Assembly (NCBI GenBank): GCA_964522095.1
Contig: CAZFSO010000001.1
Coordinates: 30,464-94,463 of the forward strand
Origin: UBA6054 sp964522095
GTDB lineage: Bacteria > Planctomycetota > Phycisphaerae > Phycisphaerales > UBA1924
Reading direction: 5' to 3'
Length of the DNA: 64,000 bases
Shown here piece after piece: positions 44,926-53,862 of this stretch. The notes under the pieces are model-generated. The model was not told the DNA's origin. It worked only from the letters and a program-made list of their open reading frames with translations, and did not search any database. Numbering within the stretch: position 1 is the stretch's first letter; each line of letters opens with the position of its first letter. Position numbers and translations under genes: made by a program.

Positions 44926-45240
44926 ATGGTGACCGCCCTGAGCCTGATGATCGCCGGCTCGATCTCGCAGCCGATCTACGTGCCGCCGCGGTGCAAGGCC
45001 CCGCCCCGCAACGCGAGCGCGGAGTGCGTGCGGTGCTTTGAGGATGAGTGCCGGACCTTCATCGGGAACTGGGACGCGTGCGACGGCGACCCGAACTGCT
45101 CACATTTCGCACTCGCTAGCTACGCGGTTCGACTGGCGATGTGTCCGTGCGCCATGGAAGCGTCGGTTCTCATACAGGCGTTGAACGAGTCGCAACAGCG
45201 CGACGCGCTCGATCTGCTCGCGGACTGGCCAAGTCCTTGA
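44926..45240 (+). CDS. Small Cys-rich, probably exported protein
   Basis: 104 aa from the ATG at 44926 (AGAGAG upstream). A short hydrophobic N-terminus (TALSLMIAGSISQP) could be a signal peptide. The body has eight Cys, with CVRCFEDEC, CDGDPNC and MCPCAM; no CxxCH, so not a cytochrome. No known family recognised. Its stop abuts the stop of the opposing pseudokinase gene (TGATCA). It could be a metal-binding or disulphide-stabilised secreted protein; the call rests on codon structure and start signals only. Confidence 0.55.
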   Translation: MVTALSLMIAGSISQPIYVPPRCKAPPRNASAECVRCFEDECRTFIGNWDACDGDPNCSHFALASYAVRLAMCPCAMEASVLIQALNESQQRDALDLLADWPSP

Positions 45241-46758
45241 TCAACCGGCCATCCCCGACCGAACCCGATCGGTAAACGCTTGATCCGACTCGGCTGATGA
45301 ACTGTCGTGCCGCCACCCGGGGTATCCCGGACGGGGATCGAACTCGCCGATCGTGCGCGGCTCGTCAGGGTGGAGTGCGCGGTCAACGAGCTGCACAACC
45401 CAGTCTTCCATGACGACCGCACAGCCCGCCGAAGACTCTTTCGACCCCCGTGCGAGTTCCAGCAGTTGTGTTGCGCCCCTTGCCAAGGGGTCGTTCGAGT
45501 CAAGCCTGCTTGCGAGTCTTGAAACCGCGTGATCGAGCAGTTCCTCCGCTGCTTGAACGTTTCCGAGCTGGAACTCCCAAACGCCGGCGTTCAGTTCGAT
45601 GAGCAGCGTCTCCAGGTGCTCACCCCGTCCGCTCTCGTGCGCCTGCTCGATCAGGTCCCGGGCGGTTGTCAGCCGGTCGACGTGGAACTGCATACGGAAC
45701 TCCACCGAGGCGGGATCCGAGTGGAGTGGCCACAACAGCATCTCGGCAAGGCTCCAACTCGGTGTCGTGTTCGCCACGACGCCATGGCGATCGGGGTTGT
45801 ACCGCAGCGAGTCGTTCAGAGATCGAGCGATCCGGTTCTGCAGGTCGAGGCGTTTCTGCAGCGTCTGCAACTCGGCGCTGCGGTCCGCGAGTTGGGCCGT
45901 GAGTTGCTCCGAGGTGCGCCATGCGTCGGCGACGCCGGCGTGCGCGGCGTGCTTCTCCATGAGGCTGCCGGCCACGCCTGACACGCCGGCGATCGCGGCG
46001 CACGCGGCCACTCCGACGAGGCGTCGGCGCGGGCTCGTGGATCGGCCGCGACGCTCGGTCGCCAGCCAGCCGATCAGGGCGGCTTCGAGATCGGCGGCGG
46101 TGGCGTACCGCTCCGGGCTGTTGGTGTCGGCGGCTCGGCGGACGATGTCTGGGAGGCCCGGGGCGACGCCGCGGCAGGCCAGGGCGAGCGGCGATCGGGA
46201 CGCCGTGAGCGCGGACGCTTTGGCGGGCTGGCCGGTGAGCATCCAGCACAGCAGTTCTCCCACGGCCGCGACGTCCGCTGAGGCGGGGTCCGGGGCGTCG
46301 GGCTCGACGCCGACGTCGACCAGTTCCGGCGACCCGGCCCGCACCCACACGAGTTCCGGCACGACCATGCCGTGGTGCACGCCGGCGGCGTGGGCCTCGG
46401 CGAGGCCGCGGCACAGGGCGGCGACGAGGGCGACCAGGTCGGCGATCGGGCGGAGGGCGTCGGCTTCGAGCCACGAGGTCAGGTCGGTCCGGCCACGCCG
46501 CGAGTGGATCAGCACGACGCCGCGGTCGGGGTCCGCGCGTGTGACGTCGGCCGCTTTCCAGGCCCGGACCCGGCGGGTGGGCGCCGGCCGGTCCCCCAGC
46601 AGGCACACCAGCCCGGGGTCGACCAGGGCGTGCTCGTTCTGGCCGGGGAAGACCGCCTGCCAGACGCGCTTGTGCGGGTCGGCGGGGAGCGGCTTGATCA
46701 GCCGGCACGGGCCCAGGGGCCCGGCGTCGACGTCCTGTTCGAGGCGGGTGGTGTGCAC
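45241..46758 (-). CDS. Pseudokinase with a membrane helix and an extracytoplasmic helical domain
   Basis: 505 aa from a GTG at 46758 with GGGAGCC upstream. The N-terminal 260 residues follow a Ser/Thr kinase: an ALCRGLAEAHAAGVHHGMVV region where HRD should be, VDVGV where DFG should be, then ADVAAVGELLCWMLTG and RYATAADLEAALIGWL. The catalytic Lys, HRD Asp and DFG Asp are not recognisable, so activity is doubtful. One membrane helix (LVGVAACAAIAGVSGVAGSL, about 290-310) is followed by a coiled coil (TSEQLTAQLADRSAELQTLQ) and a TPR-like helical part. The GVHHG loop keeps a kinase look. A smaller pseudokinase is at 22777. Confidence 0.75.
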   Translation of the reverse strand: MHTTRLEQDVDAGPLGPCRLIKPLPADPHKRVWQAVFPGQNEHALVDPGLVCLLGDRPAPTRRVRAWKAADVTRADPDRGVVLIHSRRGRTDLTSWLEADALRPIADLVALVAALCRGLAEAHAAGVHHGMVVPELVWVRAGSPELVDVGVEPDAPDPASADVAAVGELLCWMLTGQPAKASALTASRSPLALACRGVAPGLPDIVRRAADTNSPERYATAADLEAALIGWLATERRGRSTSPRRRLVGVAACAAIAGVSGVAGSLMEKHAAHAGVADAWRTSEQLTAQLADRSAELQTLQKRLDLQNRIARSLNDSLRYNPDRHGVVANTTPSWSLAEMLLWPLHSDPASVEFRMQFHVDRLTTARDLIEQAHESGRGEHLETLLIELNAGVWEFQLGNVQAAEELLDHAVSRLASRLDSNDPLARGATQLLELARGSKESSAGCAVVMEDWVVQLVDRALHPDEPRTIGEFDPRPGYPGWRHDSSSAESDQAFTDRVRSGMAG

Positions 46759-46952
46759 GGGCGGCTCCCGATGGCGTGCGTGGGGCGCTGACGGCGCCCG
46801 CGGACCGATCGCGATTGTTATCGACAGCGCCGGGCGTGCGCGGCAGCGATTCCCGCGAAGTGGGGTGCGTGGCGCGGGGCGGGCGGCGGTCTGCGCGGAT
46901 CGGGCAACCGCGCGACGCGGGGCGGTCGCGGCCCGGGGGGTACGATGCGGGC

Positions 46953-47582
46953 ATGCTGATCCGCACAACCGTCACGAGCCGCAGGACCCGCACCGTGTTT
47001 GGACTGGGCGCGGCCGGCCTGGGGTTGATGCTCGCCGCCGGCTGTCGGGAGGCCGGCGTTGAGGAGCACCGGGTGCCCAAGGGCGTGGAGTCGTTGCCGG
47101 AAGGCACGCCGCCGGCGGATGGGCCGGTCACGCAGCAGCCGGAGCGACCGGCGGCGCAGGCGGACACGGCGTGGCCCTGGGTCGTGCCCGCGGGCTGGCG
47201 GGCGGTCCCGGGTGAGCGTCCGATGCGCTTGGCGACGTACGAGATCCCGGTTGATGGTGGTGCGGTCGAGGTCGCGGTCACGCGGTTCCCGGGCGACGTG
47301 GGGGGGATGCTCGCGAACGTCAACCGGTGGCTGGGGCAGATCGGCCTGCCCCCGGTGGGCCAGGACGACCTGGACGCCATGCTTGAGCCGTTCGAGAACC
47401 CGGGGTTCGTGGGCGTCGTGATGCGTTTGGAAGGCCCCGAAACGCACATGCTCGCGGCGAGCATCCACGAGGCCGCCATGGACCGGACGTGGTTCGTGCG
47501 CGTGTCGGGCGATCCTGACCAGATGAACCTGGTTGAGACCGAGGTGTTCGCGTTCGCCCGTTCCTTCGGGCTCGCGGAATGA
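46953..47582 (+). CDS. Lipoprotein of unknown function upstream of the cytochrome c biogenesis gene
   Basis: 209 aa from the ATG at 46953. Signal with lipobox LAAGC (Cys31), then a Pro/Glu/Gln-rich linker (about 35-70) and a compact domain (WPWVVPAGWRAVPGERPMRL, AVEVAVTRFPGDVGGMLANV, LVETEVFAFARSFGLAE). The domain is found in Planctomycete lipoproteins; function unknown. Same direction as ccsBA-nrfHA, 33 bp before ccsBA, so probably part of that cluster and facing the periplasm. Confidence 0.82.
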   Translation: MLIRTTVTSRRTRTVFGLGAAGLGLMLAAGCREAGVEEHRVPKGVESLPEGTPPADGPVTQQPERPAAQADTAWPWVVPAGWRAVPGERPMRLATYEIPVDGGAVEVAVTRFPGDVGGMLANVNRWLGQIGLPPVGQDDLDAMLEPFENPGFVGVVMRLEGPETHMLAASIHEAAMDRTWFVRVSGDPDQMNLVETEVFAFARSFGLAE

Positions 47583-47615
47583 CGCGGGGGCGGCCGTTTG
47601 GAAGGGGGCGGGGCG

Positions 47616-50564
47616 ATGCGTGACGCGCTCAAGGCGATGGCTTCGATCCGGCTGACGGTTGCGCTGCTCGCGCTGTCGATGGTGCTGGTGTTCGTGGGCA
47701 CGCTCGCGCAGGTCCGCGTGGGCGTGTGGGAGGCGGTCGACACCTATTTCCGCAGCCCGGTCGCCTGGATCGACCTGCAACTCCTGGTTCCCGAAGACTG
47801 GCTGCGCGTCGGGGGGCGAGTGCCGTTCCCCGGCGGGGCGACGATCGGGGTGCTGCTGCTGGTCAACCTGCTGGCGGCTCACGCGGCGCGGTTCAGCCCG
47901 TCGCGTCGGCGGTTCGGCGTGGTCTTTCTGCACGCGGGGCTCGTCGTGCTGCTGGCGGGCGAGTTCGCCACGGCCGTCCTCGCCGACGAGGGCCTGATGA
48001 CGATCGACGAGGGGCGGACCGTGTCGTTCGCCGAGGACCTCCGCTCGACGGAACTCGCGGTGATCGACCCGTCCGACGATCGGTTCGACCGGGTGGTCAC
48101 CGTGCCGGGCGTGATGGTGGCGGACGCCGCACGCCGCGGCGCGCCCGTCGCCGATGCCGCCCTGCCGTTCGAGATCGAGGTTCTGGAGTGGGTGCCGAAC
48201 GCGCGGCTGCTCCGGTCAGACCGCACGGGGCTCGCCGACCGCGGCGTGGGGCTGGAGGCGTTCCCCGATGCCCTGCCGCCGACCCGTGGCGTGGACGGGG
48301 CGGCCACCGACGCGCCCGCGGCGTACGTCCGGCTGTCCCTGGACGGGCGGTCCATCGGGACCTGGCTGCTGTGGGCCAACCTGATCGAGCCGCAGGAGGT
48401 CCTGGTCGGCGACGAGCGGTACGCGATCGCGCTGCGGTACCGGCGGCAGTACAAGCCGTACCGGCTGACGCTGCTGGAGTTCCGGCACGACAAGTTCGTG
48501 GGCACGGAGATTGCGCGGAACTTCTCCAGCCGCGTGCGGCTTGAGGACCCGGAGCGCGGCGTGGACCGCGAGGTCCTCATCTGGATGAACAACCCGCTGC
48601 GCTATCGCGGCGAGACTTTTTACCAGGCGTCCTACAAGCCCGACGGCAGCGGGACGATCCTGCAGGTCGTTCGCAACCCGGGGGCGGCCCTGCCATACGC
48701 CGCCTGCGCGATCGTCAGCGCGGGCATGCTGATCCATTTCGTCACGGGCCTGTCGGGCTACCTGCGCAGGCGGTCGAACCTCGCCGCGAGGGGGGCGCAC
48801 GACCTCGACGGGGCGTCCGTGCCGCCCTCGCCCGCTCGCCGTGCGCTGCCGTGGGTGGTGGGGGCGCTGGGAGTGGTCGTGGCGTGCGGGTCGCTTGCGC
48901 GGCCGCCGGCGCGGGGCGCATACGACCTGGACGCCCTGGGGCGCCTGCCGGTGTCGTCGGGTGGACGGGTCAAGCCGCTGGACTCGGCGGCCCGCCACGC
49001 GTTGATGGTCGCGGGCGGGCGCCAGTCGGTCGCCGGTGATGAGCCGATGGACGCCGTGGGCTTTTTCGCCGGGCTGGTGGCGCGCCCGGGGGAGGTGGCC
49101 GACCTGCCGGTGCTGCGTGTCGATCACCCGGACCTGCTTGGCCTGCTCGGCCTGACGCCCGAGCAGGGGGGGCGGATCAGCCTCAACGCGGTCGAGCCGC
49201 ACTGGGAGTCCGTCTCCGCGCAGGCGGCGCGGGCGTTCGAGGTCGACGCGAAGGGGCGCGACCCCTTCCAGCGGGCGGTGGTGCGGCTCTTCGGATCTGT
49301 CGACTCGCTGCTCGCCGTCGCCCGGATGCGGCAGCCCTACGCGGTCCCTCCGCTCCGGCCCGGGGAGTCCTGGCGGGGTTTCCACGACGCTTTCCTGGAG
49401 TCCGGCATCGCCCGGGGCCCCGGGGCGCCCGACGCGGACGGGGGGCCGGACCTTGCGGACCTGCACCCGGGCGTGGCCTACTGGATCGCCATGATGACCG
49501 CGTACAGCGAGGCCGACGCGGACGGGTTCAACGGGGCGGTCGCCGGCTACGACGCGCTGCTCCGGCGTGAGATGCCGGGGACGATGCGCCGGATGGACCT
49601 GGAGGTGCTGTTCAACCGGGCCCGGCTGTTCGTGGGCTCGACGGTCGTGTATCTGATCGGGTTCGTCCTGCTGTGCGCCTCGGTGTTCGCGCGGGCGCGC
49701 GGCGGCGCGGGGTCGTCGTCGGGTCGGACGCTGCGGGTGTCGGCGGTGGGGCTCATCTGGGGCGCGTTCGCGGTCCACACGGTGGCGATCGCGCTGCGGA
49801 TCTACCTGCAGGGCCGGCCCCCCGTGACCAACCTGTACTCGTCGGCGGTGTTCGTCGGCTGGGCGGCGGTGCTGTTCGGGCTGATCCTCGAACGCCTCCA
49901 GCCGCTCGGGCTGGCCGCGGGCGGCGCCGCGGTGGTGGGGTTCGCGACGCTGATCGTCGCGCACAACCTGGGTTCCGACGGCGACACGATGCAGATGATG
50001 CAGGCGGTGCTCGACAGCAACTTCTGGCTCGCGACGCACGTGACCACCATCACGCTGGGCTACTCGGCGACCTTCCTGGCCGGCGTGCTGGGGGCGGCGT
50101 ACCTGCTGCTCGGCGTGCCCACCCGGTGGCTCACGCCCGACCGGGCCCGCGCGCTGGGCCGGATGGTGTACGGCACGGTGTGCTTCGCGCTGCTGCTCAG
50201 TTTCGTCGGCACGGTGCTGGGCGGCATCTGGGCCGACCAGTCCTGGGGCCGGTTCTGGGGCTGGGATCCCAAGGAGAACGGGGCGGCGCTGGTGGTCCTC
50301 AACAACGCCCTGATCCTGCACGCGCGCTGGGCCGGGCTCGTCCGCCTCCGCGGCGTGATGGTGCTGGCGGTCGGCGGGAACATCGTGACGGCCTGGAGCT
50401 GGTTCGGCACCAACATGCTCGGCGTCGGCCTGCACTCGTACGGCTTCATGGAGTCGGCGGTGTTCTGGCTGATGCTGTTCGTGGTCAGCCAACTCGGCGT
50501 CATGGCCCTGGGCGTGCTGCCCGAGTGGGTGTGGCGCAGCCGCGTGCGCATGAAAGACGCGTGA
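47616..50564 (+). CDS. ccsBA: Cytochrome c synthase, ResB-CcsA fusion
   Basis: 982 aa from the ATG at 47616. System II cytochrome c maturation: exports heme and attaches it to CxxCH motifs in the periplasm. N-terminal ResB part (about 1-390) with membrane helices (LTVALLALSMVLVFVGTLAQ, then two more) and a large periplasmic domain (LRYRGETFYQASYKPDG). A linker and another soluble segment follow, then the CcsA part (about 665-970) with six to eight helices and the tryptophan-rich heme motif WGRFWGWDPKENGAALVV (about 876-893). Placed directly before nrfHA, whose products carry nine hemes. Confidence 0.92.
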   Translation: MRDALKAMASIRLTVALLALSMVLVFVGTLAQVRVGVWEAVDTYFRSPVAWIDLQLLVPEDWLRVGGRVPFPGGATIGVLLLVNLLAAHAARFSPSRRRFGVVFLHAGLVVLLAGEFATAVLADEGLMTIDEGRTVSFAEDLRSTELAVIDPSDDRFDRVVTVPGVMVADAARRGAPVADAALPFEIEVLEWVPNARLLRSDRTGLADRGVGLEAFPDALPPTRGVDGAATDAPAAYVRLSLDGRSIGTWLLWANLIEPQEVLVGDERYAIALRYRRQYKPYRLTLLEFRHDKFVGTEIARNFSSRVRLEDPERGVDREVLIWMNNPLRYRGETFYQASYKPDGSGTILQVVRNPGAALPYAACAIVSAGMLIHFVTGLSGYLRRRSNLAARGAHDLDGASVPPSPARRALPWVVGALGVVVACGSLARPPARGAYDLDALGRLPVSSGGRVKPLDSAARHALMVAGGRQSVAGDEPMDAVGFFAGLVARPGEVADLPVLRVDHPDLLGLLGLTPEQGGRISLNAVEPHWESVSAQAARAFEVDAKGRDPFQRAVVRLFGSVDSLLAVARMRQPYAVPPLRPGESWRGFHDAFLESGIARGPGAPDADGGPDLADLHPGVAYWIAMMTAYSEADADGFNGAVAGYDALLRREMPGTMRRMDLEVLFNRARLFVGSTVVYLIGFVLLCASVFARARGGAGSSSGRTLRVSAVGLIWGAFAVHTVAIALRIYLQGRPPVTNLYSSAVFVGWAAVLFGLILERLQPLGLAAGGAAVVGFATLIVAHNLGSDGDTMQMMQAVLDSNFWLATHVTTITLGYSATFLAGVLGAAYLLLGVPTRWLTPDRARALGRMVYGTVCFALLLSFVGTVLGGIWADQSWGRFWGWDPKENGAALVVLNNALILHARWAGLVRLRGVMVLAVGGNIVTAWSWFGTNMLGVGLHSYGFMESAVFWLMLFVVSQLGVMALGVLPEWVWRSRVRMKDA

Positions 50565-50599
50565 AGCGGTTGTCATGACGCTTTGTGCGCGTCGCGGGG

Positions 50600-50628
50600 T
50601 TGTGCCCGGCGCCGATGCGCTTTATACT
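50600..50628 (+). promoter_or_regulatory. Promoter of nrfHA
   Basis: TTGTGC (50600-50605), exactly 17 bp, then TATACT (50623-50628), 24 bp before the nrfH start codon. GGAAGGA ahead of the ATG is the ribosome-binding site. It allows nrfHA to be expressed apart from ccsBA. Confidence 0.75.
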
Positions 50629-50651
50629 CGCGCCAACGCAGGAAGGACGCG

Positions 50652-51185
50652 ATGCCCACGCAGGACGCACAGGACAACGAGCCGCACGCCGCTGCAGGGC
50701 GCGGTCGCGGCCCGTGGCGACGGGGGCTGATCGCCCAGGTCGGTTTCCTCCCGCTGGCCGCGGCGGTGGTGCTCGGCATGCTCGCCGGGCTGGGGGCGTT
50801 CACCTTCGGCTACGGGCAGGGCGCGGCGTACCTGTCGAACGACCCGGCGGCGTGCGCGAACTGCCACGTGATGCAGGGGCACTTCGACTCGTGGCAGAAC
50901 TCCAGCCACGCCCACGTCGCGACCTGCAACGACTGCCACCTCTCGCACCACCCGGTGGGCAAGTGGGTGGTGAAGGCCGACAACGGCTTCTTCCACTCGC
51001 TCGCGTTCACCACCGGGCACTTCCCGGACCCCATCCGCATCAAGGAACGCAACAAGCGGGTCGCCCAGCAGGCCTGCCTGCACTGCCACGCCGACTTCGT
51101 GCACAGCATGCTGCCCGCCGAACGCGGCGGGGACATGCTCTCGTGCGCCCATTGCCACAGCGACGTGGGCCACGCCCACCGATGA
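50652..51185 (+). CDS. nrfH: Cytochrome c nitrite reductase small subunit NrfH
   Basis: 177 aa. A membrane tetraheme quinol dehydrogenase that feeds NrfA. One N-terminal membrane helix (VGFLPLAAAVVLGMLAGLGA, about 30-50), then four heme sites: CANCH (68-72), CNDCH (92-96), CLHCH (142-146), CAHCH (165-169). The NapC/NirT features CHVMQGHFDSWQNSSH and GKWVVKADNG are present. It takes electrons from menaquinol at the membrane. It lies 24 bp ahead of nrfA. Confidence 0.95.
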   Translation: MPTQDAQDNEPHAAAGRGRGPWRRGLIAQVGFLPLAAAVVLGMLAGLGAFTFGYGQGAAYLSNDPAACANCHVMQGHFDSWQNSSHAHVATCNDCHLSHHPVGKWVVKADNGFFHSLAFTTGHFPDPIRIKERNKRVAQQACLHCHADFVHSMLPAERGGDMLSCAHCHSDVGHAHR

Positions 51186-51209
51186 TCTCACACCCAGGAC
51201 GGTGAAGAC

Positions 51210-52865
51210 ATGAGCCCGGAACAGACCACGCCTACCCCCGACGCCCGCCCCGCCCGGTCCAGGCAGGCCCTGCTCCTCGCCGGCGTGCTCGCCGTCGCGG
51301 TGATGGCGACGGTGGCGGTCACCTTCACGCTGGTGACGATGTTCGAGCACAAGCAGGACGCCCGGTCGCCCTACCTGAGGATCGCCGAACTCGACGAGAC
51401 CAGCACCGACCCCGCCCCGTGGGGCTTGAACTGGCCGCACCACTTCGAGCAGTACAAGAGCACCGCGAGCGACGAGTTTTACGGCGGGTCGAGCGCCATG
51501 CCCGAGAGCAAACTCGAGCAAAGCCCGTGGCTCAAACGTCTCTACGCGGGCTACGCGTTCAGCATCGACTACCGCGAGGCCCGCGGCCACGCCTACATGC
51601 TCTACGACCAGGTCGTGACCGAGCGCGTCAACCAGCGCCCGCAGGCCGGGGCCTGCCTGCACTGCCACGCGTCGACGACGGTGCTGTACCGCAAGGTCGG
51701 GCTCGAGGCGATGGGCCAAGACGCGAGCGACGAGGTTCTGGGCGCCGAGTTCAACATGCCGGCCGTCATCCGCGGGTTCGAGGAACTCAGCCGCGAGCCG
51801 TACCACGAGGTCCTCGCGATGCTCACCCAGGTCCCCGACGGCACGGCCCCGGAGGCCGGGGGGGTGTTCCCCGAGCCGCCGCTGGGCGGGTTCAACGCCG
51901 AGAACGTCCCCGAGGGGCACTTCCAGATGAGCGAGGCCCACCCGGTCAGTTGCATCGACTGCCACGACCCCGCGACCATGCAGGTCCGCGTGACCCGCCC
52001 GGGCTTCGTGAAGGGGATGCAGGTGCTCGCGGCCAGCGACGACCCGCTGCCCCACATGCCCAGCGTCGAGCGCTGGCGCCGCGGGGGCCGCAACGAGCCG
52101 TACGACCCCAACAAGCTCGCCACGCGTCAGGAGATGCGGTCGTTCGTGTGCGGCCAGTGCCACGTGGAGTACTACTGCGCCTCCGGCGACACGCTGACCT
52201 TCCCGTGGAACAACGGGCTGAAGGTCGAGCAGATCGAGCGGGCGTGGGAGGCGCACGTCTTCCCGGACGGCTCGCCGTTCATGGACTACATCCACGGGGA
52301 GACCGGGGCGCCGGTCTTCAAGGCCCAGCACCCCGAGTTCGAGATGTGGAGCCAGGGCGTCCACGCCCGCGCGGGCGTGAGTTGCGCCGACTGCCACATG
52401 CCCTACGAGCGCGTCGGCGCGATGAAACTGAGCAACCACAACGTGCGCAGCCCGATGGAGAACATCAACAACGCCTGCCGCTCGTGCCACACCGTGTCGG
52501 AGGACGAACTCCGGGCACGCGTCGAGACCATCCAGAACCGCACCACGGCCCTCATGGAGCGGGCCGCGGGCGCGATGACCGAGATGCTCGACGCGATCAT
52601 GGAGGCCAAGGCGGCCGGCGCGTCTGACGAGGACCTCGCCGAGGCGTTCACGATGCAGCGCAAGGCGATGTGGCGTCTGGACTTCATCAGCAGCGAGAAC
52701 TCCAAGGGCTTCCACGCCGACCAGGAGGCCGCCCGCATCCTCGGCGAGTCGATCGACTACAGCCGGCGCGCCCAGGCCCTCGCCCTGCGCTTCCGCGCAC
52801 CCGCCGCCCCATCCACCCAGCACCTGCCCACCGAGCCGGTGCAGGGCGTGACGGAGGACCGATAG
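51210..52865 (+). CDS. nrfA: Ammonia-forming cytochrome c nitrite reductase NrfA (CXXCH catalytic heme)
   Basis: 551 aa. Periplasmic enzyme reducing nitrite to ammonium with six electrons. N-terminal membrane helix (ALLLAGVLAVAVMATVAVTF, about 20-40). Five heme sites: 149-153, 248-252, 314-318, 392-396, 423-427. The first site, the catalytic heme, is CLHCH, not the CXXCK of classical NrfA; CXXCH NrfAs exist as a distinct natural group. CGQCHVEYYC matches the family calcium/active-site block (usually HVEYYF, here C for F). The long helical C-terminus is present. It ends a cluster with a lipoprotein, ccsBA and nrfH. Confidence 0.94.
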   Translation: MSPEQTTPTPDARPARSRQALLLAGVLAVAVMATVAVTFTLVTMFEHKQDARSPYLRIAELDETSTDPAPWGLNWPHHFEQYKSTASDEFYGGSSAMPESKLEQSPWLKRLYAGYAFSIDYREARGHAYMLYDQVVTERVNQRPQAGACLHCHASTTVLYRKVGLEAMGQDASDEVLGAEFNMPAVIRGFEELSREPYHEVLAMLTQVPDGTAPEAGGVFPEPPLGGFNAENVPEGHFQMSEAHPVSCIDCHDPATMQVRVTRPGFVKGMQVLAASDDPLPHMPSVERWRRGGRNEPYDPNKLATRQEMRSFVCGQCHVEYYCASGDTLTFPWNNGLKVEQIERAWEAHVFPDGSPFMDYIHGETGAPVFKAQHPEFEMWSQGVHARAGVSCADCHMPYERVGAMKLSNHNVRSPMENINNACRSCHTVSEDELRARVETIQNRTTALMERAAGAMTEMLDAIMEAKAAGASDEDLAEAFTMQRKAMWRLDFISSENSKGFHADQEAARILGESIDYSRRAQALALRFRAPAAPSTQHLPTEPVQGVTEDR

Positions 52866-53007
52866 GCCCGGCAAGCCCCCGCCGGTGGGCGCGTTCGTCG
52901 AACCTTGTTGCGGCGCGCACCGATGAGGTCTGAAACGGGCAGGATTGCACGCCTGCGCGGGATCGGGGCCGGGGCGGGCCGCTGTCGGTTGCTGGCTGAT
53001 GCGGAGG

Positions 53008-53862
53008 ATGATGGTGGGGGGAGGCGAAGCAAGTTCGGAACGGGAGCCGTGGGACGCCGTCAACCGTCAGAACGGGCCGGGGGTCCCCCCCGTGCCCCGG
53101 TACGCGCATACCGCGGACGGCCCGCCCGAGACGGCCTGGGAGCGGCTCGAGGACCATCTGCGGCGGGTTGCGGGTGGGGACGCGAGCATGCCGGGGGCGC
53201 GTGGCTTCGCGGCCGCGTTCGGCGCCGCGGATTGGGGAGAACTTGCCGGCCTGTGGCATGATCTCGGCAAGTACTCGGATGAGTTTCAGGAGTACCTCAG
53301 GCGCCAGCAGGGCATCGAGCGCGCCAACGCGCACATCGAGACACCCGGCCGAGTGGACCATTCGACGGCTGGCGCGCAGCACGCCGCCTCGAAGGGCCCG
53401 CTGGGGCGCCTGCTCGCGTTCTGCATCGCCGGACATCACGGGGGCATGCCGGACGCCATCGGCCCGGGGTCACTGGAAGCGCGACTCGACAAGCCGGTGC
53501 CCGAGTTGCGGGACGTGCCGGGCGAGTTGATGAGCAGAGCCCTGCCCCGTCCGCCGGCGTTGCGGCCGGCGGCCGCCCCGGCGGACCGGTCCTATCAAGC
53601 CGCGTTCTTCACGCGGATGCTCTTCTCCGCGCTGGTGGACGCGGACTTCCTGGCGACCGAATCGTTCATGGATTCCGAGCGCCGGGCCCTTCGTGAATCC
53701 CGCCCCGCGCCGACGATCGAGGCGCTGCGGCCATCCTCGAGGCGATTTTTTGGAAGCCCCAAAATCGCTCAACAAGGACGGGCCCGCCCCGTATCAGCCA
53801 GACCGCTTCAGCGCTTCCTCGAGCGTGTCGCCCCCTCACGGGGGCGCGGATTGAAACCATGA
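53008..53862 (+). pseudogene. cas3: Truncated cas3 (HD nuclease domain only) reading into the CRISPR array
   Basis: The first 230 or so residues are a Cas3 HD domain of type I-C appearance: PRYAHTADGPPETAWERLEDH, WHDLGKYSDEFQEYLR (HD pair near 53257), VDHSTAGAQHA, AFCIAGHHGGMPDA (53431-53445), SALVDADFLATESFMDSERR. All metal-site His/Asp are present. Similarity stops at the HD-helicase linker (about 53735); the SF2 helicase half is gone. The frame continues through an A/T hairpin and the first CRISPR repeat (VAPSRGRGLKP is repeat sequence) and stops in spacer 1. The start is uncertain (ATG at 53008 or 53011, GTG at 53014, after GGAGG at 53003-53007). A fused remnant is more likely than a working Cas3. 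Confidence 0.8.
53742..53768. other. A/T-rich hairpin between the cas3 remnant and the CRISPR array
   Basis: GCGATTTT (53742-53749) and AAAATCGC (53761-53768) form a perfect 8-bp stem with an 11-nt loop. It sits where the array leader would be, and it also begins just where cas3 similarity ends. It could be a leader element, an old terminator or a deletion-junction remnant. Confidence 0.6.

Noticed and set aside
46759..46968. Upstream extension of the second pseudokinase to 46968
   Set aside because: The added residues are low-complexity Arg/Pro/Ala with no fold; the GTG at 46758 has GGGAGCC upstream.
53827..53862. C-terminal peptide VAPSRGRGLKP as part of a real Cas3 variant
   Set aside because: It is encoded by the CRISPR repeat itself, so it is read-through, not a domain.
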